A stretch of 64,000 nucleotides of DNA, taken from the NCBI GenBank assembly GCA_963575745.1, contig CAUYUJ010001450.1, positions 10,001 to 74,000 on the forward strand. Direction: 5' to 3'. The stretch comes from Prorocentrum cordatum (taxonomy: Eukaryota > Sar > Dinophyceae > Prorocentrales > Prorocentraceae). Below the pieces are notes generated by a model. That model saw only the letters and a program-made list of their open reading frames with translations. It made no database searches and had not been told where the DNA came from. Each line of letters opens with the position of its first letter. The first letter of the stretch is position 1. Both the position numbers and the translations under genes were made by a program. This document shows, one piece after another, positions 13,741 to 23,859 of the stretch.

Positions 13741-14215
13741 TAGCTTAGCGTTGCTCATCTCATATTAGCTTAGCCTAGCTTAACTTAGCTTAGCTTAGCT
13801 TAGCTTAGCCTAGCCTAGCTTAGTGTAGCTTAGCTTGGCTTAGCTTAGCCTAGCCTAGCTTAGCTTAGCTTGGCTTGGCTTGGCTTAGTTTAGCTTAGCT
13901 TAGTCTAGCCTAGCTTAGCTTAGCTCAGCTTAGCTTTGGCTTAGCTTTGCATAGTTTAGCTTACCTTAGCTTAGCTTAGCGCAGCATAGCGAAGCGCAGC
14001 ATTAGCACAGCATAGCATAGCATAGCATAGCATATCATAGCATAGCATAGCCACGCACAGCATAGCATAGCATAGCTCAGCATCGCATAGCATAGCTGCG
14101 CGCAGGCAAAGCAACAAAAAAAGCAACAACAAAAACAAGCGCAAAGCAAACACAACAGCAACAGCAAAAGCAAAAGCAAAGGCAAGGCGATGCAAAGCAA
14201 CAGCAAATCCAATGC
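13741..14215. repeat. 5-bp arrays TAGCT and CATAG, then AGCAAA-type repeats
   Basis: TAGCT units (often in pairs, giving a 10-bp period) occupy 13,741-13,980, CATAG units 13,985-14,095, and GCAAAA/AGCAA units 14,105-14,205. Confidence 0.9.
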
Positions 14216-14221
14216 GAAACT

Positions 14222-14450
14222 GTAGATGTTGATGTAGGTGTAGGTGTAGGTGTAGATGTGGATGTAAGTGTAGATGTAGATGTAGATGTAGATGTAGATG
14301 TAGATGTAGATGTAGATGTAGATGTAGGTGTAGGTGTAGATGTAGATGTAGATGTAGATGTGAGTCTCGCTGTTGATGTTGGTGTAGATGTAGATGCAGG
14401 TGTATATGTTAATGTAGCTGTCGGTGTAGATGTAGATGTTGCTTTCCTAG
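14222..14450. repeat. (GATGTA)n hexamer array
   Basis: GATGTA and GGTGTA units, about 38 copies. The Val-Asp frame is a repeat artefact. Confidence 0.93.
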
Positions 14451-14479
14451 ATGCTCCAACTCCTAGGTAGGGTCGCACT

Positions 14480-14975
14480 GGGATAATCCCACCAGCCCTC
14501 TGGGCGTCGGTGGTTTAGAGCGTTTCCTCTTCCACCCCTCCTTCTTCCCCTTCGGGGAGGGGTTTACCCCTCCCCCTACCACCTCCCCACTGACCTGGAC
14601 AAGGGGGGGCGGGGAGCGGTCAGAGCGTCCAAAACGGCCTCGCCGAGGAAGCCAAAATCATTGTTTTACTAGGGTTTTGGCCCCATTTTGGCCCCCAGAG
14701 GGGGCAGCACTAATTGAAGCTCCCCTCTTCTTTGATCGATGTCCTCCAAGATGGCCCCAAGAAGCGCCCAGGAGGCACCAAGAGGCCCCAAGATGGCCCC
14801 AAGATGGCCCCAAGAGGCCCCCAGGAGGCCCCCAAGAGGATCCCAAACGGCCCAAAGAGGCCCCCCGAGGCACCCAAGACGCCGAAAAGCCCCTCAGGAC
14901 GACCCTCTACTCGCCTGGGCGTCGTTTCTGGACGGGCTGGTGGGGATACGCGAAGCGTCTAGAATTATTGTTAGT
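14480..14975 (+). repeat. composite element A, copy 2
   Basis: Header (CCAGCCCTCTGGGCGTCGG, TTCCCCTTCGGGGAGGGG hairpin), middle box (AAGCCAAAATCATTG, CCATTTTGGCCCCCAGAGGG), 11-mers (14,747-14,890) and tail (GGCGTCGTTTCTGGACGGG, GCGTCTAGAATT). The CTC array lies after the tail in this copy. Confidence 0.8.
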
Positions 14976-14989
14976 ATTCATATTATTAT

Positions 14990-15049
14990 TCCTCTTCCTC
15001 CTCCTCCTCCTCCGCCTCCGCCTCCGCCTCCGCCTCCGCCTCCCCCTCC

Positions 15050-15082
<33 letters not shown>

Positions 15083-15095
15083 TCCTCCTCCTCCT
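14990..15095. repeat. (CTC)n with CGC variants
   Basis: Simple triplet array directly after element A copy 2. Confidence 0.95.
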
Positions 15096-15099
15096 GTCA

Positions 15100-15950
15100 A
15101 GCAAAGGGGGGCCGAGGCGCGTTGTCGTAACCATTTGGGCTCACACTTGCCATGGGACTCCTAGCTCCGTGCCTCCACGTCGGCGCTTGAGGGGCACTGG
15201 GTAGCATCCACTCGTCTTTGTATTGGTATTGTGGGGCTGCCTGTGGAGGAGGCGATCCCTCTTGGGGAGTGCGCGATGACCAGTGCTTTTTGCACATCAT
15301 TGAATAAGGGCCGCATCGAGCCGAGATCACCTCAGCTGAGCTTGTGTCAATCTCTACGCTGTTGGACAGCTATCCCAGTGGCTAAACGGAGCAAGTTTCG
15401 ATCGATGCTTGGTGTGGTGATTTCTGGGAGCAGCTGCACTGGATTTTCTTGTGTTTTGCTGCGCATATTCTTCTGGAGTTCTTTCCTGCACGTCTTCTTC
15501 GGCATCCATCCCAGGCGGCAGGGACAATGGGAGCCTTCGCGCACTGACCCAACTCCTCCCGCCTGGGTGCACCAGTTCACACCCTTGGTTTTCAAGCTGT
15601 CTGTGACAGCAGGGGCGAGGCGGAGTACCAACAGCTGGTTCTTCCCCTGGAGTTGCTGCGAAGTGTTGTCCTAAAGCATGCTTTGCATACACTTCTGGGT
15701 ATTACGCTCCTGCTCGTCTCTTTGTTATCCATCCCAGGCGGGAGGGACAGTGGGAGCCTACGTGCACTGACCCAACGCCTCCCGCCTGGGTGTACTTCAA
15801 TGGATGCTGGTGCTTGGACACATGGCTTTCCCCTAACAACGGGTAGTATGTGCATCTCGTTTTTCATGTGTTGTGGTTCGCATGTAGGCGCAGCCGCGTG
15901 GCTCTTTGTCACCTCGACTCGCGGTGTGGGTCACACGCTTTGTCTGGCGA
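15100..15950 (-). pseudogene. decayed minus-strand coding relic with a repeated peptide
   Basis: Two segments (15,505-15,572 and 15,728-15,795) encode the same minus-strand peptide, HPGGRxWVSARRLPLSLPPG. They differ at six bases, five of them synonymous, which suggests past selection on the protein. Similarity continues past the peptide (DVQERTPEEYAQQ versus a one-base-shifted DEQERNTQKCMQS). A further protein-like stretch (QYQYKDEWMLPSAPQAPTW) follows below 15,330. I do not recognise the family. Frame changes indicate decay, or possibly introns. It lies within the last psbV intron on the same strand. Confidence 0.5.
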
Positions 15951-16225
15951 GGTGGGTGAATTTTGTTTGTGCCAGCGTGGGCTGAAGGAGTGAACAACGT
16001 TGCTGTTTCTGGTTTCTTCTGGGATGTGGCGTGTTGAAGGACTCAGTTACGGCATCCACGTGTTCCGTATGCTTCAGCTTTCAGGTCTTATGGTCATGCT
16101 CTTCGATCGGTTTCTTTCAGCGCTGGCATATCAAGAGTTGGTCGTCGAGTCCTTCCTTTTCGCCGCGGGCTCGGAGAAGGTCAGCGTGACGCTTCCCATC
16201 GCTTCGCGATTGCTCCAGTCCAGTC
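15951..16225. other. unassigned lower-GC sequence
   Basis: It may continue the relic at 15.1-15.95 kb, because short protein-like pieces occur on the minus strand, but nothing is recognisable. Confidence 0.35.
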
Positions 16226-16420
16226 CTCCTCCTCCTCCTCCTCCTCCTCCTCCTCCTGCTCCGCCTCCTCCTACTCCTCAGATTCCTCCTCCATCCTCCC
16301 CACCTTGAGGTGCGGCGGCTTCCCCGGCCCGTTATTCCACTGCATGCTCCCCCACATGCCTGATGAGGGCAACTCGCCTGGGCATCGTTTCTGGAGGGGC
16401 CGGTCTAGAATTAGAGTGCC
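16226..16420 (+). repeat. (CTC)n plus element A tail, copy 3
   Basis: CTC triplets at 16,226-16,290 precede the tail box: GGCGGCTTCCCCGGCCC, CCACTGCATGCTCC, CTGGGCATCGTTTCTGGAGG, GTCTAGAATT. It matches 59,236-59,372. Confidence 0.75.
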
Positions 16421-16870
16421 CCCCGGGCCCTTGCTCAACCTCCTGGAGCCTCACTTTTTTTAACCAGCTCGAGAAGGTCGCCCAGTGGCTAAAGGAAGAG
16501 GAGGGCAGCAGCAGCGGAGGGGAGGGCAGGAGGAGGGAAAGCAACAGCAAAAGCAAGCAGTGCAGGCGCGGCCAGGCCGGCGCCTGCACTGCTCCGAGGA
16601 CTCTCCGAGGGCTCTCCGAGGGGCCCCGACCCGAAAATCCCAGATCTGCCGAGGCTTCTCGCGTGCCTCCCGGGCCCCGCCGCGGCCTCCCGCATGAGCT
16701 GCTCTGGCCAGGATGAAGGGGCCCCAGGACACACAAATAAATACACACAAATAAAAGGATTCCCCATATTTTCTTATATTTTCTGGGATTCTGTCTCCCC
16801 CACCACTTCCCATATTTTCCCATATTTTCTGGGGAATCGACGATTAATTGTGTCTGTGTGTTTCTTTCCC
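16421..16870. other. unassigned spacer
   Basis: No gene. CATATTTTC-type short repeats lie at 16,768-16,832. Confidence 0.4.
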
Positions 16871-16874
16871 TCCT

Positions 16875-17395
16875 GACAGGAGAGCCCCAAGACGGGCCAG
16901 GAAAGCCCCAAGAGGCCGCCCAGTCGGTCCGAGAGGGCCCCGGATCGCCGAACGAGCAAGTCAAGACGCCCAAGAGGCCCCCCAAGACACCACAAGAGAC
17001 TTCCAAGAGGCCTCCCAAGAGGGCCCCGGGAGGCAAAATCACTGCGTTTCCTCAAGTGGAGAGTTTGGCGTTCTCGCCTTTTCGGCGTCCCGACTCTCCA
17101 AGACGGCCCCCAAGATCGCCCCAAGACAGCTCAAGAGACCTCCAAGAGGGCCCCAAAACGAAGAGGCCCCCAAGACGGCTCCAAGATGGGGCCCAGACGG
17201 CGAACCCTAACGCACATTTCGAGCCCTCGGCCCCGAGGCCCCCAGGAGGCCCACAAGAGTCCCCAACAGGCCCCCAAGAGGGCGCTAGGAAGCTCCATGA
17301 GGCCCCGAAGAGGCTCCTAAGAGGCCCCCAAGAGGCCCCCAGGAAGTCAAACTGCCCACAAGAGGCCCCCGAGAGTGCTCCGAAGAGATCCCGAT
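16875..17395 (+). repeat. 11-bp array, block 5
   Basis: Dense CCAAGAGGCCC and CCAAGACGGCC units. A diverged spacer (17,030-17,095) carries a TTTTCGGCGTCCCGACTC box also seen, in variants, in other blocks. Confidence 0.85.
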
Positions 17396-17599
17396 AAGCA
17401 TCCCTGAGGAACCTGACCCACAACCCAGGCATGGTGGCGGGATGGGCCGAAGGAGCTGCTAGGCACGGGGACGGCAAGCACTAATGCTTCGTGAGGGCGC
17501 GCGACCGCTTGCTCAGTGTCTTGGAGCCCTCTTGGTGTTAAGACTTCGGCACGTCAGACAAAAATCTGACAAACACTCTTGCGACAATCCATGAATATG
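17396..17599. other. spacer between oppositely oriented 11-mer blocks
   Basis: Contains a GGCATGGTGGCGGGATGGGC box similar to 56,872-56,890. Confidence 0.5.
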
Positions 17600-18175
17600 G
17601 CCTTCGTGGGGGCCCACGTTGGGGCTCCTTTGGGTCTTCCTGCGGCCCTCGTGGGCTGTCCCGGGACCCTCTTGGGCAGTCTCGGGGGGCTTGGGCCGCC
17701 CTGGGGCCCTCTTGGGGCGCTCTGGGGCCTTCTTGGAAACCTTTTGCGGCCCTCAGGAGCGCCTCAGGGGCCGTCGTGGGGATCTGTTGGGCTGTCTTGG
17801 AGACCACTTGGGCCCTCTCGGGGCCCTCGTGGGTGCCTCCTGCGCCGTCTTGTCTTGGAGCTTCTTGGGGGCCTCTTGCGCCGCCTTAAATGATATAAAA
17901 CCGAAAAAAGTGAATGTGCCAAACATGTACGTTTCCCTCCGGAATTGGACGATGTTTGCCTCATGGGGGTCCTCTTGAGGGCCTCTTGGAGCGTCTGGAG
18001 GGCTGCTTGGGACGTCTTGAGATCAGGTTGGGCCGTCTTTGAGCGCTCTTGGGTCGTCTTGGGGTCCTCCTGGGCCTCCATGAGGCCGTCTTGGAGGTGT
18101 CTTCAGCCGGCTTGGGAGCCTCTTGGGCCGTCCTGGGCGCTCGTGGGGCTGACTTGGGCCGTCTGGGGCCGAACA
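17600..18175 (-). repeat. 11-bp array, block 6, inverted orientation
   Basis: Same family written as GGCCTCTTGGG and GGCCGTCTTGG. An A-rich spacer (17,886-17,960) interrupts it. It faces block 5, making a large imperfect inverted repeat. Confidence 0.85.
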
Positions 18176-18235
18176 TGGCCGAAAATAAGGGCGAGTAGAT
18201 CTGGGGCGGGTCCTGCCGACCCCCTCACACTCCCC

Positions 18236-19185
18236 CCTGTTTTTCTCCCAACGAACGGATCGCGACGCTACGCGCGCTTTCCGTCATCCGCCGCCCCCTG
18301 CGGCTTGCCATAGGGGTGCACGGCGTGCCATGTCTGGTAGGTTTTTTGAAGAACTCCCCGTGGGGCTTCGGCCCAGCCCGCCGGCCACCCAGAAAATGCC
18401 CGGGTCGTGGGTTATCGGCTCCTGGATGGCCTGCAAGACGGCTCGGATGGCCTGAGATGGCCTCACGATGGACCAGGACGGTCAAAGAAGGCCCCAAGAG
18501 GCATCCAAGACAGCCCAAGAGGCCTCCAAGAGGTCCTCCAGGAGGGCCCGAAGAGGCCTAAATCATTGATTGACTTTGGGTTGTTGAAGGATTTGGACGT
18601 TTGCTCCGGGTCGGGCTTGGGACAGCGAAAAACGGCCCACCACGCCATCCAGATCGCCCCAAGAGCGCCCAAGAGGCCTCCAAGATGGCCCCGGAGCGTC
18701 CTAAGATGCTCCCAAGACGGCCCCCAAAGGGCCCCAACATGGCCCAAGAGGCCCAAGAGGCTTGCAAGAGGCCCAAGATGGCCTTCACGACGACCCTGAA
18801 GCGCCCCAAGAGGGCCCCAGTACGGCCCAGAGAGGCTCCCAAGACGGCTTCCGACGGCGCGGGCCAGGAACACCGTAAGACGGCCAAAGAGGTCCCCAAG
18901 AAGCCTCCAAAGGCCCCCAAGTTACTCAAGGAGGCCCCCAAGAGGCCTCCAAGAGGCCCCCAGGCAGCTCCCAGGAGGCCCCAAGAATGACCCAGGAAGC
19001 TCCCAAGAGTTCTCCTCATCCTTTTCCTCATCCTCCCTCACATGTTCCCCGAAGGGCTTCCACAACGACTCGGGGAACGCATGGTCCACAAGAGAGGCCA
19101 AACTTTGCCCAAACGTTTGGCCACATATGACATAGGCGCATCCTAAAGGCAGGGGGCGGCGGTGATTCGCCGTAGGCGTCTGCGA
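18236..19185 (+). repeat. composite element C, copy 1
   Basis: Order: GGGGTGCACGGCGTGCCA box, AACTCCCCGTGGGGCTTCGG hairpin box, 11-mers, middle box (ATTGATTG..TTGAAGGATTTGGAC), 11-mers, ACATGTTCCCCGAAGGGCTT box, GGCGGTGATTCGCCGTAGG hairpin box. It joins directly to copy 2. Confidence 0.8.
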
Positions 19186-20160
19186 TAATCCGTTGCCCCC
19201 TATGGTCTTGCCTGCCACAGGGGTGCACGGCGTGCCAAACGTCTGGCAGGGTTTCTGGCCCGTTTCCACAAAACTCCCCGTGGGGTCTCGGCCCAGCCCG
19301 GGGGCCACCCGGAAAGCTCCGGGCGACCCGCCTCCCGTGGATCTTGTCGCTCAAGATGGCCTCAAGTTGGCCTCCCAGACGGCCATGATGGCCCCAAAAG
19401 AGCCCGAGATGTCGCCAAGATGTCCTCAAGACGGCCCGTGATGCACCCAAGACGGCCAAAGATGGATTCAAGATGAACCGAGACGGCCCAAGAGGCCTCC
19501 AAGACGGCCCAAGAGGTCTCCAAGAGGTCCTCCAGGAGGGCCCGAAGAGGCCTAGATCATTGATTTGTCTCAGGTGTTTGAAGGATTTGGGAATTTGCTT
19601 TCAAACGGCCTTCCGACAGCCCAAGACGGCCCAGCGGGCCCCAAAGATTGCCCCAAGAGTGCCCAAGAGGCCTCCAAGATGGCCCCAGAACGGCACAAGA
19701 GGCTCCCAAGACGACCCCCAAAGGGTGCAAATGGCCTTGAAGACAACCCTGAAGCGCCCCAAGACGGCGCAGAGAGGCTCCAAAGACAGCTTCCGACGGC
19801 GTCAGACGGGCCAGGAACGCCGTAAGACGGACAAGGATGCTCCCAAGAAACCCCCAAAGGCCCCCAAGAGACCCAAGCAGGCCCCTAAGAGGCCCCCAGG
19901 AGGCTCCCTCCCAGGAGGCCCAAAGAGTGACCCGAGAAGCTCCCAAGAGTTCTCCTCATCCTTCTCCTCATCCTTCTTCCTCCTTCTACTCATCCTCCTC
20001 ATCCTCCTATTCCTCCCTCACGTGTTCCCCGAAGGGCTTCCACAATGACTGGGGGAACGCATGGTCCAATAGCGTGAACAAACGTAGCCCAAACGTGTGG
20101 CCACATAGGGGTTCCGGAAATGCAGGGGACGGCGGTGATTCGCCGTAAGCATCTTCGACA
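19186..20160 (+). repeat. composite element C, copy 2 (tandem)
   Basis: Same box order as copy 1 (GTGCACGGCGTGCCA near 19,222, AACTCCCCGTGGGG near 19,272, middle box near 19,556, ACGTGTTCCCCGAAGGG near 20,020, GGCGGTGATTCGCCGTAAG near 20,130). A short CTC-like tract precedes the last boxes. Confidence 0.8.
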
Positions 20161-20576
20161 CTTGTGGTCAAATCATCCGTACCTACAGCAGGGGTCGTAG
20201 TGGCAAGCGTTGACACACTGGTAGCGGTGACGGTACTGGTAACTGCGACAGTCGTCCTGACTGGCATCAAGAACCAAAAATCGCAGCACAAGTAATCTGA
20301 GGCCTGGCAGCACAACGAACGAAGAGTGAGCAGAGGAAGAAAAAACATAAACTGTTAGATGCCCGCACTGATGTGTTGGATCTGCGCTAAATCACCCCTC
20401 CCTGGCGCGCGGAGCGCGCCGGGGGCGGCGCCGCAGGCTCCGCCAGAGGGGGGCCCAGCGCCGATCCAAACACTCTGCGCAGAGGGCAGAACATGCATGT
20501 TTATGCCGTTGCTTCTTCTTCGAATAAAACAAACGAACATGAAAAGCACAAGCGGAGCGGGCTCGGCAACGGGGTC
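20161..20576. other. 5' end of the last psbV intron, unassigned
   Basis: No gene or repeat family. A GCGCGCGGAGCGCGCCGGGGGC palindromic stretch lies near 20,405. Confidence 0.45.
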
Positions 20577-20603
20577 CTTGAGGCCGTCGTAGGTGGTCGG
20601 GGC
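20577..20603 (-). CDS. psbV: psbV 27-nt microexon (APTTYDGLK)
   Basis: These nine codons, APTTYDGLK, are exactly the segment missing between the neighbouring exons. Cytochrome c-550 normally reads DYMKNPTTYDG..(D/E)I.E(L/V)HPS. The acceptor is CCGAG|GCC and the donor AAG|GAC (a GA start). The repeats GCC (preceding intron) and GAC (following intron) each occur at both ends of their intron. The following intron is about 17.8 kb. If the donor lay further on, residues DPVAE would be added, but the family spacing to the HPS motif favours 27 nt. Confidence 0.86.
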
Positions 20604-20901
20604 CTCGGACCGATCTCGCCCGCGCGCCGCGAGAGAGCCAAAGAAGCGCGGGCGCCCTCGCCTGGCAGGCACGCAGGCGAACCAGAGATCTGCGGCCGCA
20701 TCTCCACCTGTTTCGTCGTCCTCCTCCGCTACCGATCGGGTCGGACGAGACGGGGGGCGACGGTAGAGGTGGGGTTAGCGAGTCGGCCCGCGTGTCGAGG
20801 AGTCTTTCTGGCGGCGGGCCCGAGAGACCAGCTGCATGCGGCAGACTTTGTACACCGCCCCCTTCCCTTGTTCCTCATTCGCCTGGTCATGGGGGTCAGA
20901 C
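20604..20901. other. psbV intron sequence
   Basis: Unassigned. The repeated ACCAGCTGCATGCGGCAGA motif is near 20,828. Confidence 0.45.
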
Positions 20902-21107
20902 TACTGGGGGTCAGAATCAGCGAAGGGCAAGCTAAGGAGAACGGATTGTCTGAGAAGGATACTGGCTTGGGCAAAGTATTTCCAGAGGAGCTGCCCAGGA
21001 GAAAATGAGGAAGGCCTCGCTTTTGGTGAAAAAAACGACCCCGAAAAAGGAAAATCAGCGAAAGTGAGCTTCCCCTTCCTGATCCCCCACAAGGCTGACC
21101 CCCAGTA
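20902..21107. mobile_element. MITE-like element, 206 bp, TA ends
   Basis: Begins TACTGGGGGTCAG and ends with its exact complement CTGACCCCCAGTA. TA at both ends fits a target duplication of Tc1/mariner type. There is no coding capacity. It lies in a psbV intron. Confidence 0.65.
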
Positions 21108-21429
21108 GCAGACGAAGGATTCCCCCCCGTTCATCCAACCCAGTGCAAGCGATGGACCGATCAATCACCAACAAGCATCTGCATGATGCTTGCTGTCCTG
21201 GCCAGGAGGCGACGTCCTCCACGATCTGGGCCCTGCTCGGGCCTCCGAACGGCTGGCGATGGTGGATGTCTGCCCTCACCCCAAGACCTCCGAGAAAAAG
21301 GAGGAGGGAGGCGGGTCGCGCACGCCCCCCAGGAGGAGCGCTGGAGGGACAAAAAGGGAGGGGCGTGGGGAGCAGCGAGCCAACGCCAGACCCGAACTGC
21401 TCCTCCTGTCGGCGCCTCGACTGCACACC
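21108..21429. other. unassigned psbV intron sequence
   Basis: Nothing recognised. Confidence 0.4.
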
Positions 21430-21930
21430 GAGCTGCGGAAGAAGCCGGAACGCCCCGAGATGCCCCAACAAGAGGCCGCCGAGAGGCTTCCCAAGAGGAG
21501 TGCCACGGGAGCAGACACTGAGGGGACCTGAGGAACAGCGGGCCCCTGTCGCACCCGACCTGCTCCTTATTGCTGCGTCGTCACTGCAGTCTTGAGTCGG
21601 GCCTGTCCCTCTAGAGGGGGAATGCTCGAAAACAGTCCAAAAAAAATCATGGGACGAGTTGTTGTGCATTGTTTGACCATTATTGTATATGCTTTAACTG
21701 TGTTTGAATGTTTCGTCCAAGATCCGCCTGTAGGGGGACATGCCCGACCTAACTGTAGTCTGAGTTTCAAAACAGACCTAGATGCCCCAAGAGGCCTCCG
21801 AGCGGCCTTCCAAGAGGAGTGCTGGAAGGAAAAGCATGACATGACCGAAGGAAGAGCGAGCCCCTGCCAAACCCGATCTGCTTCATCTGTCATCGTCGTC
21901 ACTGTAGTCCGTGTTGCTGCCAGGACGTGG
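21430..21930. repeat. diverged ~330-bp direct duplication
   Basis: GATGCCCCAACAAGAGGCC..AAGAGGAGTGC..CACCCGACCTGCTC..CGTCGTCACTG (21,460-21,590) recurs diverged at 21,780-21,910. A family 2 MITE lies between the copies. Confidence 0.6.
21596..21748. mobile_element. MITE-like element, family 2, copy 1
   Basis: Terminal inverted repeats GTCGGGCCTGTCCCTCTAGA and the complement of GGGGGACATGCCCGAC enclose an A/T-richer interior. Confidence 0.65.
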
Positions 21931-21943
21931 GGGGTACCCTTAG

Positions 21944-22074
21944 GTCGGGCATGGACGAAAAATGCACGATATCCAAAAAATTGTCAAAAATAGTCAAAAT
22001 AGAAAACTCGTCCCCAAACTATGTTTAAACTATGTTTGAAAATTCCTCCTGTAGAGGAGAGGGACAGGCCCGAC
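21944..22074. mobile_element. MITE-like element, family 2, copy 2
   Basis: GTCGGGCATG on the left faces AGAGGGACAGGCCCGAC on the right. The flanking GGGTACCC/GGGTACC extends the inverted repeat here. Confidence 0.65.
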
Positions 22075-22382
22075 TTCAGGGTACCCCTATCCGACGGGGT
22101 CAACCTCGCCACGTCGGCGCGCCGCGCTCGGAAACTCGGCGCCTCCTTGGCGAGGTCGTTGCCCGCGATGAGGGTCGATGTGGGGCTGTCGGCCCGGGTG
22201 GCGCCACCCTGGCACTCATGTAGGAACCCGACGTACGTGGGATTACGGAGCTCTCGACCGAGTCATTCGGCGTCGTGGGCTGTGCCGCGGGCACTCGGAC
22301 CCGACACCCGGAACCTCCGAGGGTGAAGAAAAAACAGTCGCCGTCGCCGCCGTCGCACCGGAGCCCAGCTGAGGGAGCAGGC
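22075..22382. other. psbV intron sequence just after a donor site
   Basis: GC-rich. A minus-strand frame (TLIAGNDLAKEAPSF) looks weakly protein-like but is unassigned. Confidence 0.35.
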
Positions 22383-22495
22383 GTTGATGTAGTCGACCAG
22401 CGAGTCGATGGTGTTGCGCGGCGGGAACGCGCCGGAGAGCTCCTCGATGCCGAGGCCCACGCTCTGGTTGGTGCGGGTACCGCCGCCAACGTGGC
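22383..22495 (-). CDS. psbV: psbV exon: CxxCH completion and core
   Basis: This exon completes the Cys codon and then encodes 37 residues beginning HVGGGTRTNQSVGLG and ending SLVDYIN. His is the fifth haem ligand. HVGG.T.TN, TPPRD-like FPPRNTID and LVDYM-like LVDYIN match cytochrome c-550 in order. The acceptor is CCAAG|GCC and the donor AAC|GCC (a GC start). The base triplet GCC follows both splice sites of the preceding intron. The exon is 113 nt, and third positions are almost all G or C. Reading beyond the donor gives unrelated sequence. Confidence 0.93.
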
Positions 22496-22806
22496 CTTGG
22501 CCACAGAGGGGGGGAGGGAAGAAAGCGTAGAAGCGGCAGCCGATGAGCAGGAGGGAGAAGGGAGAAGGGTCGGCGTCGGAGCCCCATTCGAGGGAGGAGG
22601 CAGGAGGCAGGAGGAGGGAGGAGTCGAGGAGGGAGGAGTCGAAATGTAGAGGGAGGAGGGAGGGAGGAGGGAGGGAGGGAGGGAGGAGGGAGGAAGGAGG
22701 AGTCGAAATGTGGAGGAGAGGAAACAAACAAGGGGGCGGGGATACGGAAACAGGACAGCAAGAGGGAGAGGGGCAGGAGGAATGCAGGGTAGGGAAGAGG
22801 AGAAGA
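22496..22806. repeat. GGA/GGGA-rich purine tract
   Basis: Degenerate GGAGGGAGG repeats just upstream, on the minus strand, of a psbV acceptor, so the sense strand carries a long pyrimidine tract. Confidence 0.7.
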
Positions 22807-23200
22807 TCCAACCAGCCCTCTGGGCGTGAGTGGTCCAGCGAGCTCGCTCTGCTGGCGCCCCTGTTCCCCTTCGGGGAGGGGATTCCCCCTCCCCCATACC
22901 CCCTCCCCCATTCTGCGAGGTTTTGGACCTTCCAACCCCCCTCTACACCCGCCTCCACCCCACCCCCTCGTCTCCAAGCCCGATCCACCACCACCCCTCC
23001 CATCCACGCCCCCTCCACACTCCACCCCCCCACCCCCCATCCAGACCCACCCCTCCTAAACCCCCTCAAAAGTTCCCACGAAGAGCTCCTGACAAGCTCG
23101 TAGCCATTCCGCTGCATGCTGCTACACATGTCTCATCAGGTCAAATCCCAGTGACTGCCTCTGAATGGGCTGGTGGGGACACGGGCGCGGAGCGTGTGGG
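22807..23200 (+). repeat. composite element A, short copy 4
   Basis: Header (ACCAGCCCTCTGGGCGTGAG, TTCCCCTTCGGGGAGGGG hairpin near 22,865) and tail (CCATTCCGCTGCATGCTGC, GGGCTGGTGGGGACACG) with a C-rich interior in place of the 11-mers. Confidence 0.7.
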
Positions 23201-23859
23201 ACGGGAGAAGACGGGGAGGGTCAAGGGCATGGGCAGGGGCAGCGGGAAGGGGGGGGGGAGGAAGGGAACGGGGGAGAAGGAGAGACAGGCAGGAGAAGGA
23301 CCAGGAGGACGAGGAGGGAGAGGATGAGGGAGAGGGCGGGGGAAAGGGGGCGTCCGAGCAGCAAGCAGGCAAGCGATCTCCTGGGGTCCCGAGGTAAGCT
23401 TCGCTTGGTCTTCAAAACAAGGGCAGGCCGGGACCCCGAGGGGCCAGAGCCCTCACGGCCACAACGATGCGCACGGCTCCCCTGGGGGGCACCCCCTTCC
23501 GAGCACGCGGGCCAGGGAGACCGGGAGGCCCCTTTGGGGGACGAGAGCGCGTTCCCCGACCACCCGTTCGCTTCCGGAGTGTTACGCGCTTACCCAGTCG
23601 CACTCCAACGGGTGGACCCCACATGAGAGGCACCATAGTTCGCAGAATAAGAATCGTCGTTGTGTGTGTGGTTGCTGTGGTTGCAACGGGGGAGGAGGAG
23701 GAGGAGGAGGAGGAGGAGGAGGAGGAGGAGAAGTCCGTAGCAATTCGGCTCAAAGCTTTGATATCTGCATACTGGCCTGTCTTCACGGCTTCCCTCCCAG
23801 AGAGGGTGTCCCCCATTTGATGCCGAGAAGGGGCATCACAATTCGGCATGGTTTGTCTT
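23201..23859. repeat. purine-rich tract and (GGA)n array
   Basis: Degenerate GGAGAGG repeats at 23,210-23,345 and a GGA microsatellite at 23,694-23,732. The rest is unassigned. Confidence 0.65.

Noticed and set aside
15124-15145. Match of about 17 of 22 bases to the dinoflagellate spliced leader, which would mark a retroposed mRNA
   Set aside because: The 3' AAG end does not match, and the site lies antisense to the minus-strand coding relic, so it would not head any recognisable message. A chance match of this size is plausible in 64 kb.
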